Shown: piece by piece, positions 1 through 8,525 of the stretch | Numbering within the stretch: position 1 is the first letter of the stretch | Layout of the letters: every line of letters begins with the position of its first letter | Assembly (NCBI RefSeq): GCF_020731415.2 | Contig: NZ_CP088273.1 | Coordinates: 2,423,001-2,487,000 of the forward strand | Direction: 5' to 3' | Length of the DNA stretch: 64,000 nt | Source of the DNA: Phyllobacterium sp. T1293 | Lineage (GTDB): Bacteria > Pseudomonadota > Alphaproteobacteria > Rhizobiales > Rhizobiaceae | Notes under the pieces: model-generated | The model's input: only the letters and a program-made list of their open reading frames with translations | What the model was told of the DNA's origin: nothing | The model's database searches: none | Translations under genes and position numbers: made by a program

Positions 1-259
1 CCCCTTCACATATGGCGATTAGCGATCTGGTTCAAGCAATTGGATTGTCGGTTTCAAGATGGTCGCGGTGCAACACACCCATATCCAAAACAGCATTTGT
101 TCAAAATGATACTGAATTCACCTGGTGATTATTCAAGAATAGAAGGCTTATACCAGCCTAATAATCACTATAGACGAATAAACACTCGACGTCGCTTTTC
201 AAGCAACTTAAAAACAATCAAAGGTTGTGGGTTCGAGACCAACTACAGTTGAGGAATGG
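1..259. other. No recognised gene: window start and vgrG leader
   Basis: AT-rich stretch before vgrG. A short open frame begins with ATG at 12 and ends near 128; its 38-residue product resembles nothing I know and could be the tail of a gene cut by the window edge. The bases around 221-247 look loosely like a tRNA T-arm, but the stem has a mismatch and no other tRNA parts are present. No promoter stands out. Confidence 0.4.
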
Positions 260-2386
260 ATGGAATTTGACTTCACCGACGCAGGCTTGATTCAAGCCGA
301 CCGCATTCTTCGCATTTCAACGTCGCTGGGGACAGATGTTCTTCTGGCCGAGAAAATGAATATCCGCGAGGAAATCAACGGCCTGTTCGAGATCGCGGTC
401 GACGTCAAATCCAAACGTACCGACATCAAGCCGGAAGAGCTTGTGGGAACGCTTATCGATCTATCGCTGGAAATCGCCTATGGCCAGCGGCGGCCTTGGA
501 ATGGTCTTGTCACGGGGTTGAAGGAAGGCCCGCCTGTCTCGCGTGGTCTGCGCTCCTACAGCTTGATCATCCGCCCGCAATTGTGGCTGCTGTCGCAACG
601 CTCCGACTGCCGCATCTTCATGGACATGACCACGGTGCAGATCGTGGAAACGCTTTTGAGCGAACACGGCATCAAGGCCGCGGTCACAGGCGGCGTTGTC
701 ACGCCGCCCGCACCGATGCACTACTCCGTGCAATGGAACGAAACTGATCTTGCCTATCTCACCCGGCGGCTGGAAGCCGACGGCCTGTTCTACTGGTTTG
801 AACATGAGGAAGGCCAGCATACGCTGCATGTGGCAAGTCATCCCTTCGGTTATACGAAGGGTCCTGATACCGATGTCAGGTTTGCAGCGGGTTCCACGGA
901 CAGAAACCACATCAGCGAGTTTGCCCGCAATTATCAGTTCACGCCGGGAAAACGTGCTGGCGGCGACTGGAACTTTGAAAAGCCGCAAGGACCGCAGGGG
1001 GCAACGACGCCCTCGCTTGTCTCGCTCCCCAAAAATGCCGAATATGAGCTGTTCCACTATCCATCAAAAGCGATGGATCAATCGGCCAATGATCAGGCTT
1101 CCAGACTGCGTATGCAGGCGGTGGAAGCGGGTCATGAACAGATCGAAGGATCATCGACGGTCAGAACGCTGGCGGCGGGGCGGCGGTTCAAGCCTTACGA
1201 GGTGGCGCACGCGGACCACCAGCACGAAGAATACGTGGTCACCGCGATTGTCCACCAGATCGTTGATTCATCCTACGAGACGGGCGATGGCAAGCTGGAA
1301 TACGCCAATTCATTCATAGCCCTTCCCAGCCGCTTGCCGGCAACACCGCATCGCCATACCAGCACTCCACGGATTGATGGCTCGCAGGTTGCCATCGTCG
1401 CCGGTCCGCCGGGTGAAGAAATCCATCCAGATGAATATGGACGCATCAAAGTCTGGTTTCCGTGGCAACGCAACCGCGCCAAGAAAGACGGTTCCGACAC
1501 CTGCTGGATTCGCGTGATGCAATCATGGGCGGGCAGCAGTTTCGGCGCACAGGTGATCCCCCGCATCGGCATGGAAGTGATGGTTACCTATCTCGAAGGT
1601 GACCCGGACAGACCCGTCGTCACAGGTATCGTGCCTAATCCGAGCACGAAAGTGCCGTATACGTTACCTGACAACAAAACCAAGAGCACATTCAGGACAA
1701 ACACCCATAAGGGTGACGGCTTCAATGAACTGAGCTTTGAAGATGAGAATGGTCAGGAAGAAATTTATATGCATGCCCAGCGGGATAACCGAATCCATGT
1801 GGGTAACAGCCGCTCGAAGCGCGTTGATAACAATCAGGCTGAAAGTGTCGGTCACAATAAAACAATCGAGGTTGGCAACAACCATCACGAGGTGATCGGC
1901 GGCAATATGACGTTGATGGTCGGGCCGAATATCCTTCAAAAGGGTGTAACGGCAGCCATGCAGGTTCTGCGTTCCAAGACCCGCGATCTGCTGTCATCCA
2001 ATCTTGGTGCATTCACCGACAAGCTGGGCTTCCTCTCCGACGCCACCATGGGGGAGGGCAATCTCGTTATTGGTGTGGGTAAGAACAAGGCTGAGACCGT
2101 GATGGTGAGTTCGACGGAAGTGGTGGGAGCAGCAAAAGCGACTACTGTTGGCGGCGGCTATCAACTTACCGTTGGCGGTGTCAAAAATGAAAGCGTTGCC
2201 ATAGGTTCTTGGGAAGAAGTTGGCCAAACCAAGGTTACTGTTATTGGCCATAAATACGAAATCGTATGCGGCAAGTCTCGGATTCTGATGGAGCGCGATG
2301 GGACGATCACTATAGAAGGTGTTAAATTGCTCATCAAGGAAGAGGCCGAACTGACTGTCAAAGCAGGCAAGATCAATCTAAACTGA
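260..2386 (+). CDS. vgrG: Type VI secretion tip protein VgrG
   Basis: About 708 residues. VgrG trimers form the spike at the end of the T6SS Hcp tube and carry effectors out of the cell. The N-terminal half has the phage gp27-like pattern (the LLAEKMNIREEINGLFEI region, then a YW..EHEEG.H segment near residues 180-190). An OB-fold gp5-like segment follows near residues 390-470, with DEYGRIKVWFPW and SCWIRV-like VMQSWAGSSFG signatures and the GDPDRPVVTG box. The C-terminus is a series of short valine/glycine repeats typical of the beta-helical needle. The open frame could begin at GTG 227, but ATG 260 has GAGGA four bases upstream and gives the usual family start. It heads a cassette with a toxin, probable immunity gene and PAAR, so it is likely the dedicated carrier of that toxin. 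No T6SS structural genes are in the window, so it is an orphan vgrG island. Confidence 0.95.
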   Translation: MEFDFTDAGLIQADRILRISTSLGTDVLLAEKMNIREEINGLFEIAVDVKSKRTDIKPEELVGTLIDLSLEIAYGQRRPWNGLVTGLKEGPPVSRGLRSYSLIIRPQLWLLSQRSDCRIFMDMTTVQIVETLLSEHGIKAAVTGGVVTPPAPMHYSVQWNETDLAYLTRRLEADGLFYWFEHEEGQHTLHVASHPFGYTKGPDTDVRFAAGSTDRNHISEFARNYQFTPGKRAGGDWNFEKPQGPQGATTPSLVSLPKNAEYELFHYPSKAMDQSANDQASRLRMQAVEAGHEQIEGSSTVRTLAAGRRFKPYEVAHADHQHEEYVVTAIVHQIVDSSYETGDGKLEYANSFIALPSRLPATPHRHTSTPRIDGSQVAIVAGPPGEEIHPDEYGRIKVWFPWQRNRAKKDGSDTCWIRVMQSWAGSSFGAQVIPRIGMEVMVTYLEGDPDRPVVTGIVPNPSTKVPYTLPDNKTKSTFRTNTHKGDGFNELSFEDENGQEEIYMHAQRDNRIHVGNSRSKRVDNNQAESVGHNKTIEVGNNHHEVIGGNMTLMVGPNILQKGVTAAMQVLRSKTRDLLSSNLGAFTDKLGFLSDATMGEGNLVIGVGKNKAETVMVSSTEVVGAAKATTVGGGYQLTVGGVKNESVAIGSWEEVGQTKVTVIGHKYEIVCGKSRILMERDGTITIEGVKLLIKEEAELTVKAGKINLN

Positions 2387-2401
2387 CAGAGGTATTTGAT
2401 C

Positions 2402-2779
2402 GTGATGAAGCTTTTGTCTGAGGAATGGCTGGCGGCAGAACAGGAAAACAAGGCACTGCGCAATGTAAAGCGCGAAGAATTCTGGTCAGGACTTGCTGTT
2501 ACGCGAAGCCGGGACATGGCGGATATCGATATTGCCCCGCAAGAACGCCTTGCCAATATCGCAATGCTGCTTAGTAAAGCTGGGGACAGAACCGACGATG
2601 CAGAAATTCTGTCCATTGCTGCTACGGCCTTGGTAACTTTGAATGCAATTGGCCCAGGATCGATGGATTTTTCCAGTCTAATCAATCCGATTTACATTAC
2701 AGACCTAATTGCATCTGCCCGTAAGGCATTTTTCGTTTCCGATGTCGTCCCGACATATGACCTGACAAAGATCGGCTGA
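2402..2779 (+). CDS. Unknown 125-residue protein between VgrG and TNT effector
   Basis: I do not recognise this protein. It is soluble, with no signal peptide or membrane segment. The first 60 residues are charged and helical; the rest is hydrophobic-rich (IAATALVTLNAIGPGS, then SLINPIYITDLIASAR). It starts 15 bases after vgrG and ends 8 bases before the toxin gene, so all three are probably co-transcribed. AGAGG at 2388-2392 lies nine bases before GTG 2402, and ATG 2405 is an alternative start. Small genes in this position in T6SS cassettes often encode adaptors or chaperones that load the effector on VgrG (families such as DUF1795/Eag, DUF4123, DUF2169). It does not visibly match those families, so an adaptor role is inferred from position only. 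Confidence 0.7.
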   Translation: MMKLLSEEWLAAEQENKALRNVKREEFWSGLAVTRSRDMADIDIAPQERLANIAMLLSKAGDRTDDAEILSIAATALVTLNAIGPGSMDFSSLINPIYITDLIASARKAFFVSDVVPTYDLTKIG

Positions 2780-2787
2780 CAAAGAAA

Positions 2788-4092
2788 ATGGTTAATCCTG
2801 ACATTACAATGGATGGCAGCCAATTGCCGTCCAACTGTTCTTATGTCGATTATGTCGGCAACAAGCTTTATGAATACGTTGCCGTTATTAAGTTGATCAA
2901 GGAGCTTGCGACGAGCGAGGCAGCGCGCCAATCGCTTTTTGATGGTTTTATGGATAGCGCCGCAGGGCATCTCATTAAGGGTGATGTTCTTTCCGGTATC
3001 GCCAAGACAGCTAGATCAAGAGCCGCCGACCATGCAGATGCTGCCGTCAATGGATCTTGGGAAGATACAATCAACCAATTCGGGCATGACTGGTTTTCCA
3101 ATGAGTATACCCTGCCATGGGCAAAAGATGGCAGTCGGGAAATCTATCACAAACGCGTGGCTGCAGACGAAACCCAACGTGCTGCAACCGCCCAAAAAGC
3201 CGCAGATTTTGAATATGCTTTGGCAAAAGAAAAGGCTAAAGAGTTTTTTGTATCCCTATGGAAAGCCATAGAGAAGCGTTGGCGCGAATGCGGGATCCTT
3301 TATGCCGTTGCCACGACGGCAACGGATGCGGTGTTTCTAGTTGGAGAACTGGCGCTTGGGGCGGGCCTTTCAGCCGGGGCGATGGCGCTGCTTAAATCCG
3401 TCAAATTCACAGCCCACGTTAGTCTTCCAGCGATCACAAAAGCCGTAGGTAGCGCAGCTAAAACTGGCGCAAGGGTTACAAAAGACACACTCGTCACTGT
3501 AAGAGCAACTATCGGCGTTGCAGGCTCTGCTATGCGTAAGCTTGAGCGTACCTATCGGGCCGGCGATCTGCATGCTGAATTCAAGCTGGATGATGTTCAT
3601 GCCGGTAATCTTATGGATGACACACAAAACGGAATTAAGGGAAAGACTGATAAAGACGAGCCGGGTGCAAAGCCCAATGGTAAATATACAGACCAGCAAC
3701 TAGCAACGGCCAAGGAAAAAGGCATCGATCCAAAATGGGTTAAACCGGATGGCAGGATTAACTGGCCGCCCAATGACGGCTTTGATGGGCCAAAAATTAT
3801 GGAGACTATGCCCAAAGGAACAATGCTTGATCGTTACGGAGACAATAATGGTGGGTATTTAGCACCATCTGGAACACCATTTGGAAAACGAGCATTGCCC
3901 GCAAACGATGTAAACCGAACTTTACGTCAATACGAAGTTCTCAAGCCTCTTGATTTGTGGTCTGGTCCCGCTCAGCCGTGGTTTGACCAGATTGGTGGTG
4001 GAAAGCAATTTATGGTTCCCGACAACAAGGATATAGATTACTTGATTCAAAAAGAATATCTGAAAGAAACAGGGAGTCCCTTCCGTGATTGA
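2788..4092 (+). CDS. T6SS effector with C-terminal TNT (NAD glycohydrolase) domain
   Basis: 434 residues. The last ~115 residues match the tuberculosis necrotizing toxin (TNT) family, which destroys NAD+ in the target cell. The lead-in is NWPPNDGF.G (325-334), followed by LDRYG (347-351), GGYLAP (355-360), GTPF..RALP (362-371), Y.VLKPL (382-388), GPAQPWF (393-399) and GGGKQF (403-408). Arg349, Tyr357 and Gln407 align with residues lining the NAD pocket of TNT. Residues 1-165 are helical and charged. A hydrophobic stretch near 170-203 could insert in a membrane during delivery. A low-complexity hydrophilic linker (270-315) separates it from the toxin. The ATG lies 8 bases after the upstream gene, and the 3' end overlaps the next gene by 8 bases, a common toxin-immunity arrangement. 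The TNT call is firm; T6SS delivery is inferred from vgrG and PAAR on either side. Confidence 0.9.
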   Translation: MVNPDITMDGSQLPSNCSYVDYVGNKLYEYVAVIKLIKELATSEAARQSLFDGFMDSAAGHLIKGDVLSGIAKTARSRAADHADAAVNGSWEDTINQFGHDWFSNEYTLPWAKDGSREIYHKRVAADETQRAATAQKAADFEYALAKEKAKEFFVSLWKAIEKRWRECGILYAVATTATDAVFLVGELALGAGLSAGAMALLKSVKFTAHVSLPAITKAVGSAAKTGARVTKDTLVTVRATIGVAGSAMRKLERTYRAGDLHAEFKLDDVHAGNLMDDTQNGIKGKTDKDEPGAKPNGKYTDQQLATAKEKGIDPKWVKPDGRINWPPNDGFDGPKIMETMPKGTMLDRYGDNNGGYLAPSGTPFGKRALPANDVNRTLRQYEVLKPLDLWSGPAQPWFDQIGGGKQFMVPDNKDIDYLIQKEYLKETGSPFRD

Positions 4093-4357
4093 TGATGACT
4101 TTGATCTGCTTATAAAAGCGCTAGATTTAAAAAATGTGCGTAAAGAGCAGTATAAAATTGATATAGTCGGACAAGACGTATTTGGCGAAGATCAATACGT
4201 TTTGAGAAAGTATGATGAAGTATGGTGGCACGTATATTATGAAGAAAGAGGCGTGCAAAAGAGGGTATGTAAGTTCGACCAGTTTACGGAAGCTGCTCAT
4301 TATCTTTTTTGGAAGCTCACTAAAGTTGAGAGCTTCATAGAAGTTGCCAATGATTGA
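4085..4357 (+). CDS. Probable immunity protein for the TNT toxin
   Basis: 90 residues, acidic and aromatic-rich (DEVWWHVYYEERG near residue 45), with no signal peptide, so it probably acts in the cytoplasm where an NAD-degrading toxin would act. It begins at a GTG inside the last codons of the toxin gene (8-base overlap), implying translational coupling. Base composition is clearly more AT-rich than vgrG, typical of recently shuffled toxin/immunity modules. I recognise no immunity family by sequence. The role is inferred from size, overlap and position; the IFT immunity factor of the mycobacterial TNT is the functional precedent but no similarity is visible. Confidence 0.7.
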   Translation: MIDDDFDLLIKALDLKNVRKEQYKIDIVGQDVFGEDQYVLRKYDEVWWHVYYEERGVQKRVCKFDQFTEAAHYLFWKLTKVESFIEVAND

Positions 4358-4505
4358 GAACGTTTGCCCTAAATTCTGTATATGTACGCTCACATAAATG
4401 CGAGCGGGGTGCCGTGTCTTCAACTGAACGGATTGGCCATAGAAGCGCAAACGTCATTATGCCAATTGGCAATTGTCAAACTACAATTTACACGATGGAA
4501 ACAGA

Positions 4506-4814
4506 ATGCCAGCACAAGCGCGTTTAGACGACATCGGTTCCGGCCATGATTGCCATTTCCCTCCGACCAATGCGATTGAGGGCAGTCCTGATGTTATTAT
4601 CAACGGCAAGAATGCGGTGCGCGTTGGTGACGCCTATGCGCCGCACGGGTGTCCGTCATGCCCAGCGCCATCCCATGGGCGCGCATTGGCGGTGGGCTCA
4701 CCAACGGTATTCATCAATGGCAGACCGGCAGGCCGTATAGGTGACGCTATTGATTGCGGCGGCGTTGCCCAGACCGGTTCGGACAACGTATTTCTGGATG
4801 ATGGCTCGGCCTGA
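4506..4814 (+). CDS. PAAR-domain T6SS tip protein
   Basis: 102 residues from ATG 4506. An earlier TTG at 4473 is in frame, but GGAA five bases before 4506 and family length favour the later start. PAAR proteins sharpen the VgrG spike and help load effectors. The chain is almost entirely PAAR repeats: DDIGSGHDCHFPPT at the start, SPDVIINGKNAVRVGD and PHGCPSCPAPSHGRALAVGSPTVFINGRPAGRIGD in the middle, and a final DCGGVAQTGSDNVFLDD. His and Cys residues at the expected positions fit a tip metal site. It closes the cassette, so VgrG, effector, immunity and tip travel together. Confidence 0.93.
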   Translation: MPAQARLDDIGSGHDCHFPPTNAIEGSPDVIINGKNAVRVGDAYAPHGCPSCPAPSHGRALAVGSPTVFINGRPAGRIGDAIDCGGVAQTGSDNVFLDDGSA

Positions 4815-4880
4815 ACACAGGTAGCAACGAAGCTGATAGTCCGGGTTTCCTTCTCGCTTTCCCGTCAATGAGGAGCGTAC

Positions 4881-5264
4881 ATGAGAATGTATACCTCTTT
4901 GTCCGTCACTCTCATATTGGCCGTCACGTTCGGATCGATAGGCCCCGCTCTTGCGCAAACGAAGAACCCGGTTCGCACTTTGAAATGCTGGGAGGGCGGC
5001 AATCGCCTTGAGTTTTCGCTCGATGGTAAGGGCAATGCAACGCTGACCCAACTTGTGGGCCCAGAGATTACACTTTTTGAGGATTTAAAGGACCCCGAAT
5101 GGACTGTTCGCACAGTGTTGGAAAACGGGGTCCCGCGGATACACATTGCAAACAAGCATGGTGCGCTCTTGTCGATATACGCCGCACGAAAGACGCTCGG
5201 CCAATTGACGTGGAACAATCCAGCCGCATCTAAAGCCGATGTGCTGTGTGATGTGGATTCCTAG
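4881..5264 (+). CDS. Small secreted protein of unknown function
   Basis: 127 residues with a clear signal peptide (residues 1-25, hydrophobic core TLILAVTFG, probable cleavage after ALAQ), so the mature protein of about 100 residues is probably periplasmic. Two cysteines (KCWEGG near 36 and VLCDVDS at the end) could form a disulfide. A strong ribosome site, TGAGGAG at 4869-4875, fixes the ATG. I do not recognise the family. It lies 66 bases after the PAAR gene and could be an extra periplasmic factor of the T6SS island or simply the first backbone gene; nothing in the sequence decides between these. Confidence 0.75.
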   Translation: MRMYTSLSVTLILAVTFGSIGPALAQTKNPVRTLKCWEGGNRLEFSLDGKGNATLTQLVGPEITLFEDLKDPEWTVRTVLENGVPRIHIANKHGALLSIYAARKTLGQLTWNNPAASKADVLCDVDS

Positions 5265-5282
5265 AGCTGCCATTACGGTGAC

Positions 5283-5310
5283 GCCCCGCCATCCCTGAGC
5301 ATAGCGGGGC
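5283..5310. terminator. Possible bidirectional terminator hairpin
   Basis: GCCCCGC at 5283-5289 pairs with GCGGGGC at 5304-5310 across a 14-base loop, in the short gap between two convergent genes. There is no T-run on either side, so termination is inferred from position. Confidence 0.4.
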
Positions 5311-5327
5311 ATCCATGATATCTGACC

Positions 5328-5813
5328 TTAGTCTCCGGCATAGGCCTTCTGCAGGGTCGCAACATCCAGTTTGCGCATTTTGAGCATCGCCTGCATTGCG
5401 CGTCCGGCTTTCTGTTTGTCGGCATCGAGCAGCATATCTATCATCGGTGACCAGTTGACCTGCCACGACAAACCGAAGCGATCCTTTAGCCAGCCACAAA
5501 CACTCGGCTCACCACCATCGGCAAGAAGAGCATTCCAATAGCGATCAACTTCGGCCTGATCCTTGCACTCGATCAGGAATGACACGGACTCGTTGAATTT
5601 GAACTGCGGTCCACCATTGATAGCCGTGAAGATCAAACCATCGAGTTGAAACTCAATAGTCATGATTTCGCCTTCCGGCCCCGGACTGTCCTTCAGATAA
5701 TGCGACGTGCGCAACACTTTGGAATTGGGAAAAATTGAAACGTAGAAATCTACCGCTTCTTTCGCGTTGAAATCAAACCAGAGATTCGGCGAAATGCGCG
5801 TGCGAATGGTCAT
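5328..5813 (-). CDS. PhnB/3-demethylubiquinone methyltransferase-like VOC protein
   Basis: 161 residues from the ATG at 5813, which has a perfect AAGGAGG; ten further codons are open upstream but lack such a site. The protein has the vicinal-oxygen-chelate fold of the PhnB-like group: ISPNLWFDFNAKEAVDFYVSIFP at the start, MTIEFQLDGL.F.A.NGGP in the middle, then SVSFLIECKDQAEVDRYWNAL and a GLSWQVNW motif. Members are often annotated as 3-demethylubiquinone-9 3-methyltransferase, but they have no SAM-binding site and their activities are mostly unknown. It stands alone, convergent with the secreted-protein gene. Confidence 0.88.
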   Translation of the reverse strand: MTIRTRISPNLWFDFNAKEAVDFYVSIFPNSKVLRTSHYLKDSPGPEGEIMTIEFQLDGLIFTAINGGPQFKFNESVSFLIECKDQAEVDRYWNALLADGGEPSVCGWLKDRFGLSWQVNWSPMIDMLLDADKQKAGRAMQAMLKMRKLDVATLQKAYAGD

Positions 5814-5903
5814 TGCAACCTCCTTTGATCCATTAACTTGCAAAGGACGTTTGAGAACCCCTCAATCCGACATTCATTGAAAAAATAAATTCCACCCTAT
5901 CCA

Positions 5904-6010
5904 ATGAGTTGACAGCTTGCGTCTGCTCGCAACTCTACCGCGCCTATATTGATTGTCTAAACCGGCAGGACTGGAACAATCTCGGACGGCGCGTCGATTC
6001 AGATGTCGAC
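5904..6010 (+). pseudogene. Remnant of a SnoaL-like ester cyclase gene
   Basis: The frame at about 5927-6005 reads YRAYIDCLNRQDWNNLG followed by RRVDSDV, which closely matches the start of SnoaL-like ester cyclases (helix with AYI..LN..DW..LG, then a DDV segment). An ATG at 5904 is out of frame with it by a few bases, suggesting a small deletion, and nothing of the remaining ~100 residues of that family follows. After 6072 the strand is the back of the histidine kinase gene. It is probably a decayed gene; the call rests on about 25 residues. Confidence 0.5.
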
Positions 6011-6071
6011 ACACTTGTCTTGGATCGCGACAGAAGCTCAGCTTTTCAAAGGAGCATGAATTGGCTGATAC

Positions 6072-7754
6072 TCATGCGTGGATGGGTTGTTGTTCTGTCT
6101 GAAGTTTCAGCGCCAGAATGGTTGAGCGCAGTTCGGCCGGGCGGATGGGCTTTGACAGGATTGGTATCTGCGGATCGCCGACATCATCACGCACACGGTT
6201 TTCGTCATGACCGGTTACAACAATTGCCGGGATCTTGCGGCCATTGGCCCGGCGGATATAGGCAATGCAGTCCGTCCCCGTGGTCTTGGCACCAAGGTCG
6301 AAGTCCGTGATGATGAAGTCGCAGGTCACATCCTTGCCTTCAGGAAGCGCATCCTCCTGTTGAACAATGCAGCCCCACTTCTCCAGAAGTATGCCGGTTG
6401 CCATGAGAATATTGACATCATCCTCCACCAAGAGCACACGCAGGCCGTCCAGCAGGGAAGCAGGCTTGGCCCTGACCGTCTCAAGTGAACGAACCGGCTC
6501 TGCGACCATCTCAAAGCCATCGATGATAACGGTCGTGCCCTGGTTCTCCACCGATCGCAGCGATACGTCCAGTCCCATGAGCGTGGCAAGACGCTGCACA
6601 ATCGACAGGCCAAGGCCAACCCCTTCCGTGTCCTTGTCGCCGCGTTCGCGTACCTGATAGAATTCCTCGAAAAGCCGCGGCAGATGTTGTGCGGCAATAC
6701 CGGGGCCGCGATCATGCACCTCGATCGACAGTTTGCCGTCGCGCACCCGGCATCCCAGCAGAACAGGGCCACCCGGGGCATATTTCAAGGCATTGGAAAC
6801 AATGTTCTGGATCATGGTGGTCAGGAGGCTGGGATCGGTGCGCACGAACCTATGCGTTGCCACGACGGTCAGGGTCACACCGGCCCATTGGGCCGCTTCG
6901 GAATTCTGCCGTGCGATATCCTGCAGGATCTCACCGATGGCAACAGCTTCGGGCTGCGCCGATATCTTGCCGCTGTCGAGGGTCGAGATGTCGAGGAGGG
7001 ACTGGAACAGGCGTGAAACGCTTTGCAGTGACCGGTCGATATTGTTGACCATCTGCTGTTCTTCAACGCCCAGTCTGGCATCGCGCAGGCAGGCGATGAA
7101 CAGACTGATGGCGTGGATGGGCTGGCGCAGATCATGGCTTGCCTGTGCCAGAAACCGCGACTTGGCAAGGTTGGCTTCCAGCGCTGCATTGTAGGCCTTG
7201 TGGACACGCGTGAGCAGAATATAGACATAGGCGGGAACCAGAATGGCGGTCATCACAAGGGTGACGACAACATAGGGTTCACTGCGCCAGAAACTGTTGA
7301 AATAGGTGGTGGCTGCCAGGGCAACCAGCGCAACGACCGTCGCCGCTATCAGATAGCGTGGCCCATACCGCAACCCGTTGCCAACAGTGACCCATAACAC
7401 CATCGCAAACACAGGTGCAGTGATTGCTCCGCCGACAGCCATTGCAAATGTCATCGCCAGATAGTCGTTGGACATGGCGAAGATGCGGCGTTTTAGATTG
7501 TAACCAGGCCGTTTTACGATGTTGTGAAGCAGGAACCAGGAAACGGGAATGTAAAAGACGGAGTAGATGAGCAGCGCTATGGTAACCGCATTCAACTCAC
7601 GCTCGCTCGCGGAAAGAGCGATTATGATGTAGGCTGCAATGAACGGGACTGTAACAATGCGCGATATTGCCTGGCCGCGTTCCGCATCATATCGGTTTCC
7701 TCTGTTATCGGCATAAGACGCTATTTTCCCGAAAAGGCTGTTCACCCAGTTCAT
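6072..7754 (-). CDS. Hybrid sensor histidine kinase with receiver domain
   Basis: 560 residues, inner membrane. Residues 30-185 carry about six hydrophobic segments, with no large periplasmic sensor loop. A HisKA domain follows, with phospho-acceptor His207 in the SHDLRQP motif. The ATP-binding domain has its N box around Asn317-Asn321, then DRGPGI (348-353) and GVGLGLSIV (378-386). A C-terminal receiver (436-550) has the acidic pair Glu445/Asp446, phospho-acceptor Asp484 in TDFDLG, and Lys535 in SKPIRP. Autophosphorylation on His207 and transfer to Asp484 are expected. The HDLRQP signature and short linker place it with membrane RpfC/CckA-type hybrid kinases of unknown signal. AAGGGGC lies eight bases before ATG 7754. 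No partner regulator is adjacent, so its output is unknown. Confidence 0.93.
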   Translation of the reverse strand: MNWVNSLFGKIASYADNRGNRYDAERGQAISRIVTVPFIAAYIIIALSASERELNAVTIALLIYSVFYIPVSWFLLHNIVKRPGYNLKRRIFAMSNDYLAMTFAMAVGGAITAPVFAMVLWVTVGNGLRYGPRYLIAATVVALVALAATTYFNSFWRSEPYVVVTLVMTAILVPAYVYILLTRVHKAYNAALEANLAKSRFLAQASHDLRQPIHAISLFIACLRDARLGVEEQQMVNNIDRSLQSVSRLFQSLLDISTLDSGKISAQPEAVAIGEILQDIARQNSEAAQWAGVTLTVVATHRFVRTDPSLLTTMIQNIVSNALKYAPGGPVLLGCRVRDGKLSIEVHDRGPGIAAQHLPRLFEEFYQVRERGDKDTEGVGLGLSIVQRLATLMGLDVSLRSVENQGTTVIIDGFEMVAEPVRSLETVRAKPASLLDGLRVLLVEDDVNILMATGILLEKWGCIVQQEDALPEGKDVTCDFIITDFDLGAKTTGTDCIAYIRRANGRKIPAIVVTGHDENRVRDDVGDPQIPILSKPIRPAELRSTILALKLQTEQQPIHA

Positions 7755-7969
7755 ATTTGTGCCCCTTGCCGATAATTCCCCAGTTGAACGTTATCATTTC
7801 GACCAATCGACAAACAGACCTCACAACGGCGCTGTAGCGGTAATCGGGAATTGCGCCTTCTGTCGCTTCATTTGATGATTTTGTCCATGAGGCCAGAAGA
7901 AGAATATAGTTTGTAAAACTCTGAATAGAGTAGGCAGGAAATTACAACCAAAACTACTAAAAAGGTTGA

Positions 7970-8043
7970 TGGAGCGGGTGAAGGGAATCGAACCCTCGTA
8001 TGCAGCTTGGGAAGCTGCCGTTCTACCATTGAACTACACCCGC
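7970..8043 (-). tRNA. tRNA-Gly (anticodon CCC)
   Basis: Complete cloverleaf on the minus strand. The acceptor GCGGGTG (8043-8037) pairs with CACCCGC, followed by discriminator T and an encoded CCA (7972-7970). The anticodon stem GCAGC/GCTGC encloses the loop TTCCCAA, giving anticodon CCC for GGG codons. The T arm contains GGTTCGATTCC. D arm and loop are normal for glycine tRNA. Confidence 0.97.
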
Positions 8044-8135
8044 ATATCCGAGAGACCTGCTGGACAGACAATCGAAATCAAAAGCAGACGAGACCGATAG
8101 TCAACCGGTTTCGCTGATCATCCTGCAATCTATTA

Positions 8136-8444
8136 TCAGCCCCTGCGCATCCGCCCCGTCAACACAGCCACGCCCAGTCCTATCCAACCTAGTATCGCAA
8201 TCAGCAGGACCGGTGCGACAGGGATCATCAACCAGCCCATTACGCCCATCGTATAGAGCATGTCGCCTATATCCATACCGCCTAAAAGGCAGGGGTGAAC
8301 ACTGCCCTCATCCACCGTGCAGCCAAGAGTTGTGGCGATCGCATAGGTCGCCAATACTGAAAACAAGGGCAGCAGGGCAATGATCGTAATGACCGTCAGG
8401 ACGATGACAATGATGCGTCGTTTGGACTGGGGCTGCTGAGGCAT
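8136..8444 (-). CDS. Small two-helix membrane protein
   Basis: 102 residues: a basic start (QSKRR), a transmembrane helix at about 10-38, a short extracytoplasmic loop with two cysteines (LGCTVDEGSVHPC), a second hydrophobic stretch at about 65-95, and a basic tail (GRMRRG). No known domain is visible. It lies between tRNA-Gly and dcd on the same strand as dcd, 81 bases after its stop, so it may be co-transcribed. Its function is unknown. Confidence 0.7.
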   Translation of the reverse strand: MPQQPQSKRRIIVIVLTVITIIALLPLFSVLATYAIATTLGCTVDEGSVHPCLLGGMDIGDMLYTMGVMGWLMIPVAPVLLIAILGWIGLGVAVLTGRMRRG

Positions 8445-8525
8445 TGCGAATATCCAGTTCCTTCAGGAAAATCCGTCATACGCATCAGCCTCTGCCAAAC
8501 CAAAGTTTTGTCAATCAGTGACTGT

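Noticed and set aside
221..247. T-arm-like bases suggesting a tRNA end before vgrG
   Set aside because: The five-base stem has a mismatch and no acceptor, D or anticodon arm is present; chance similarity is likelier.
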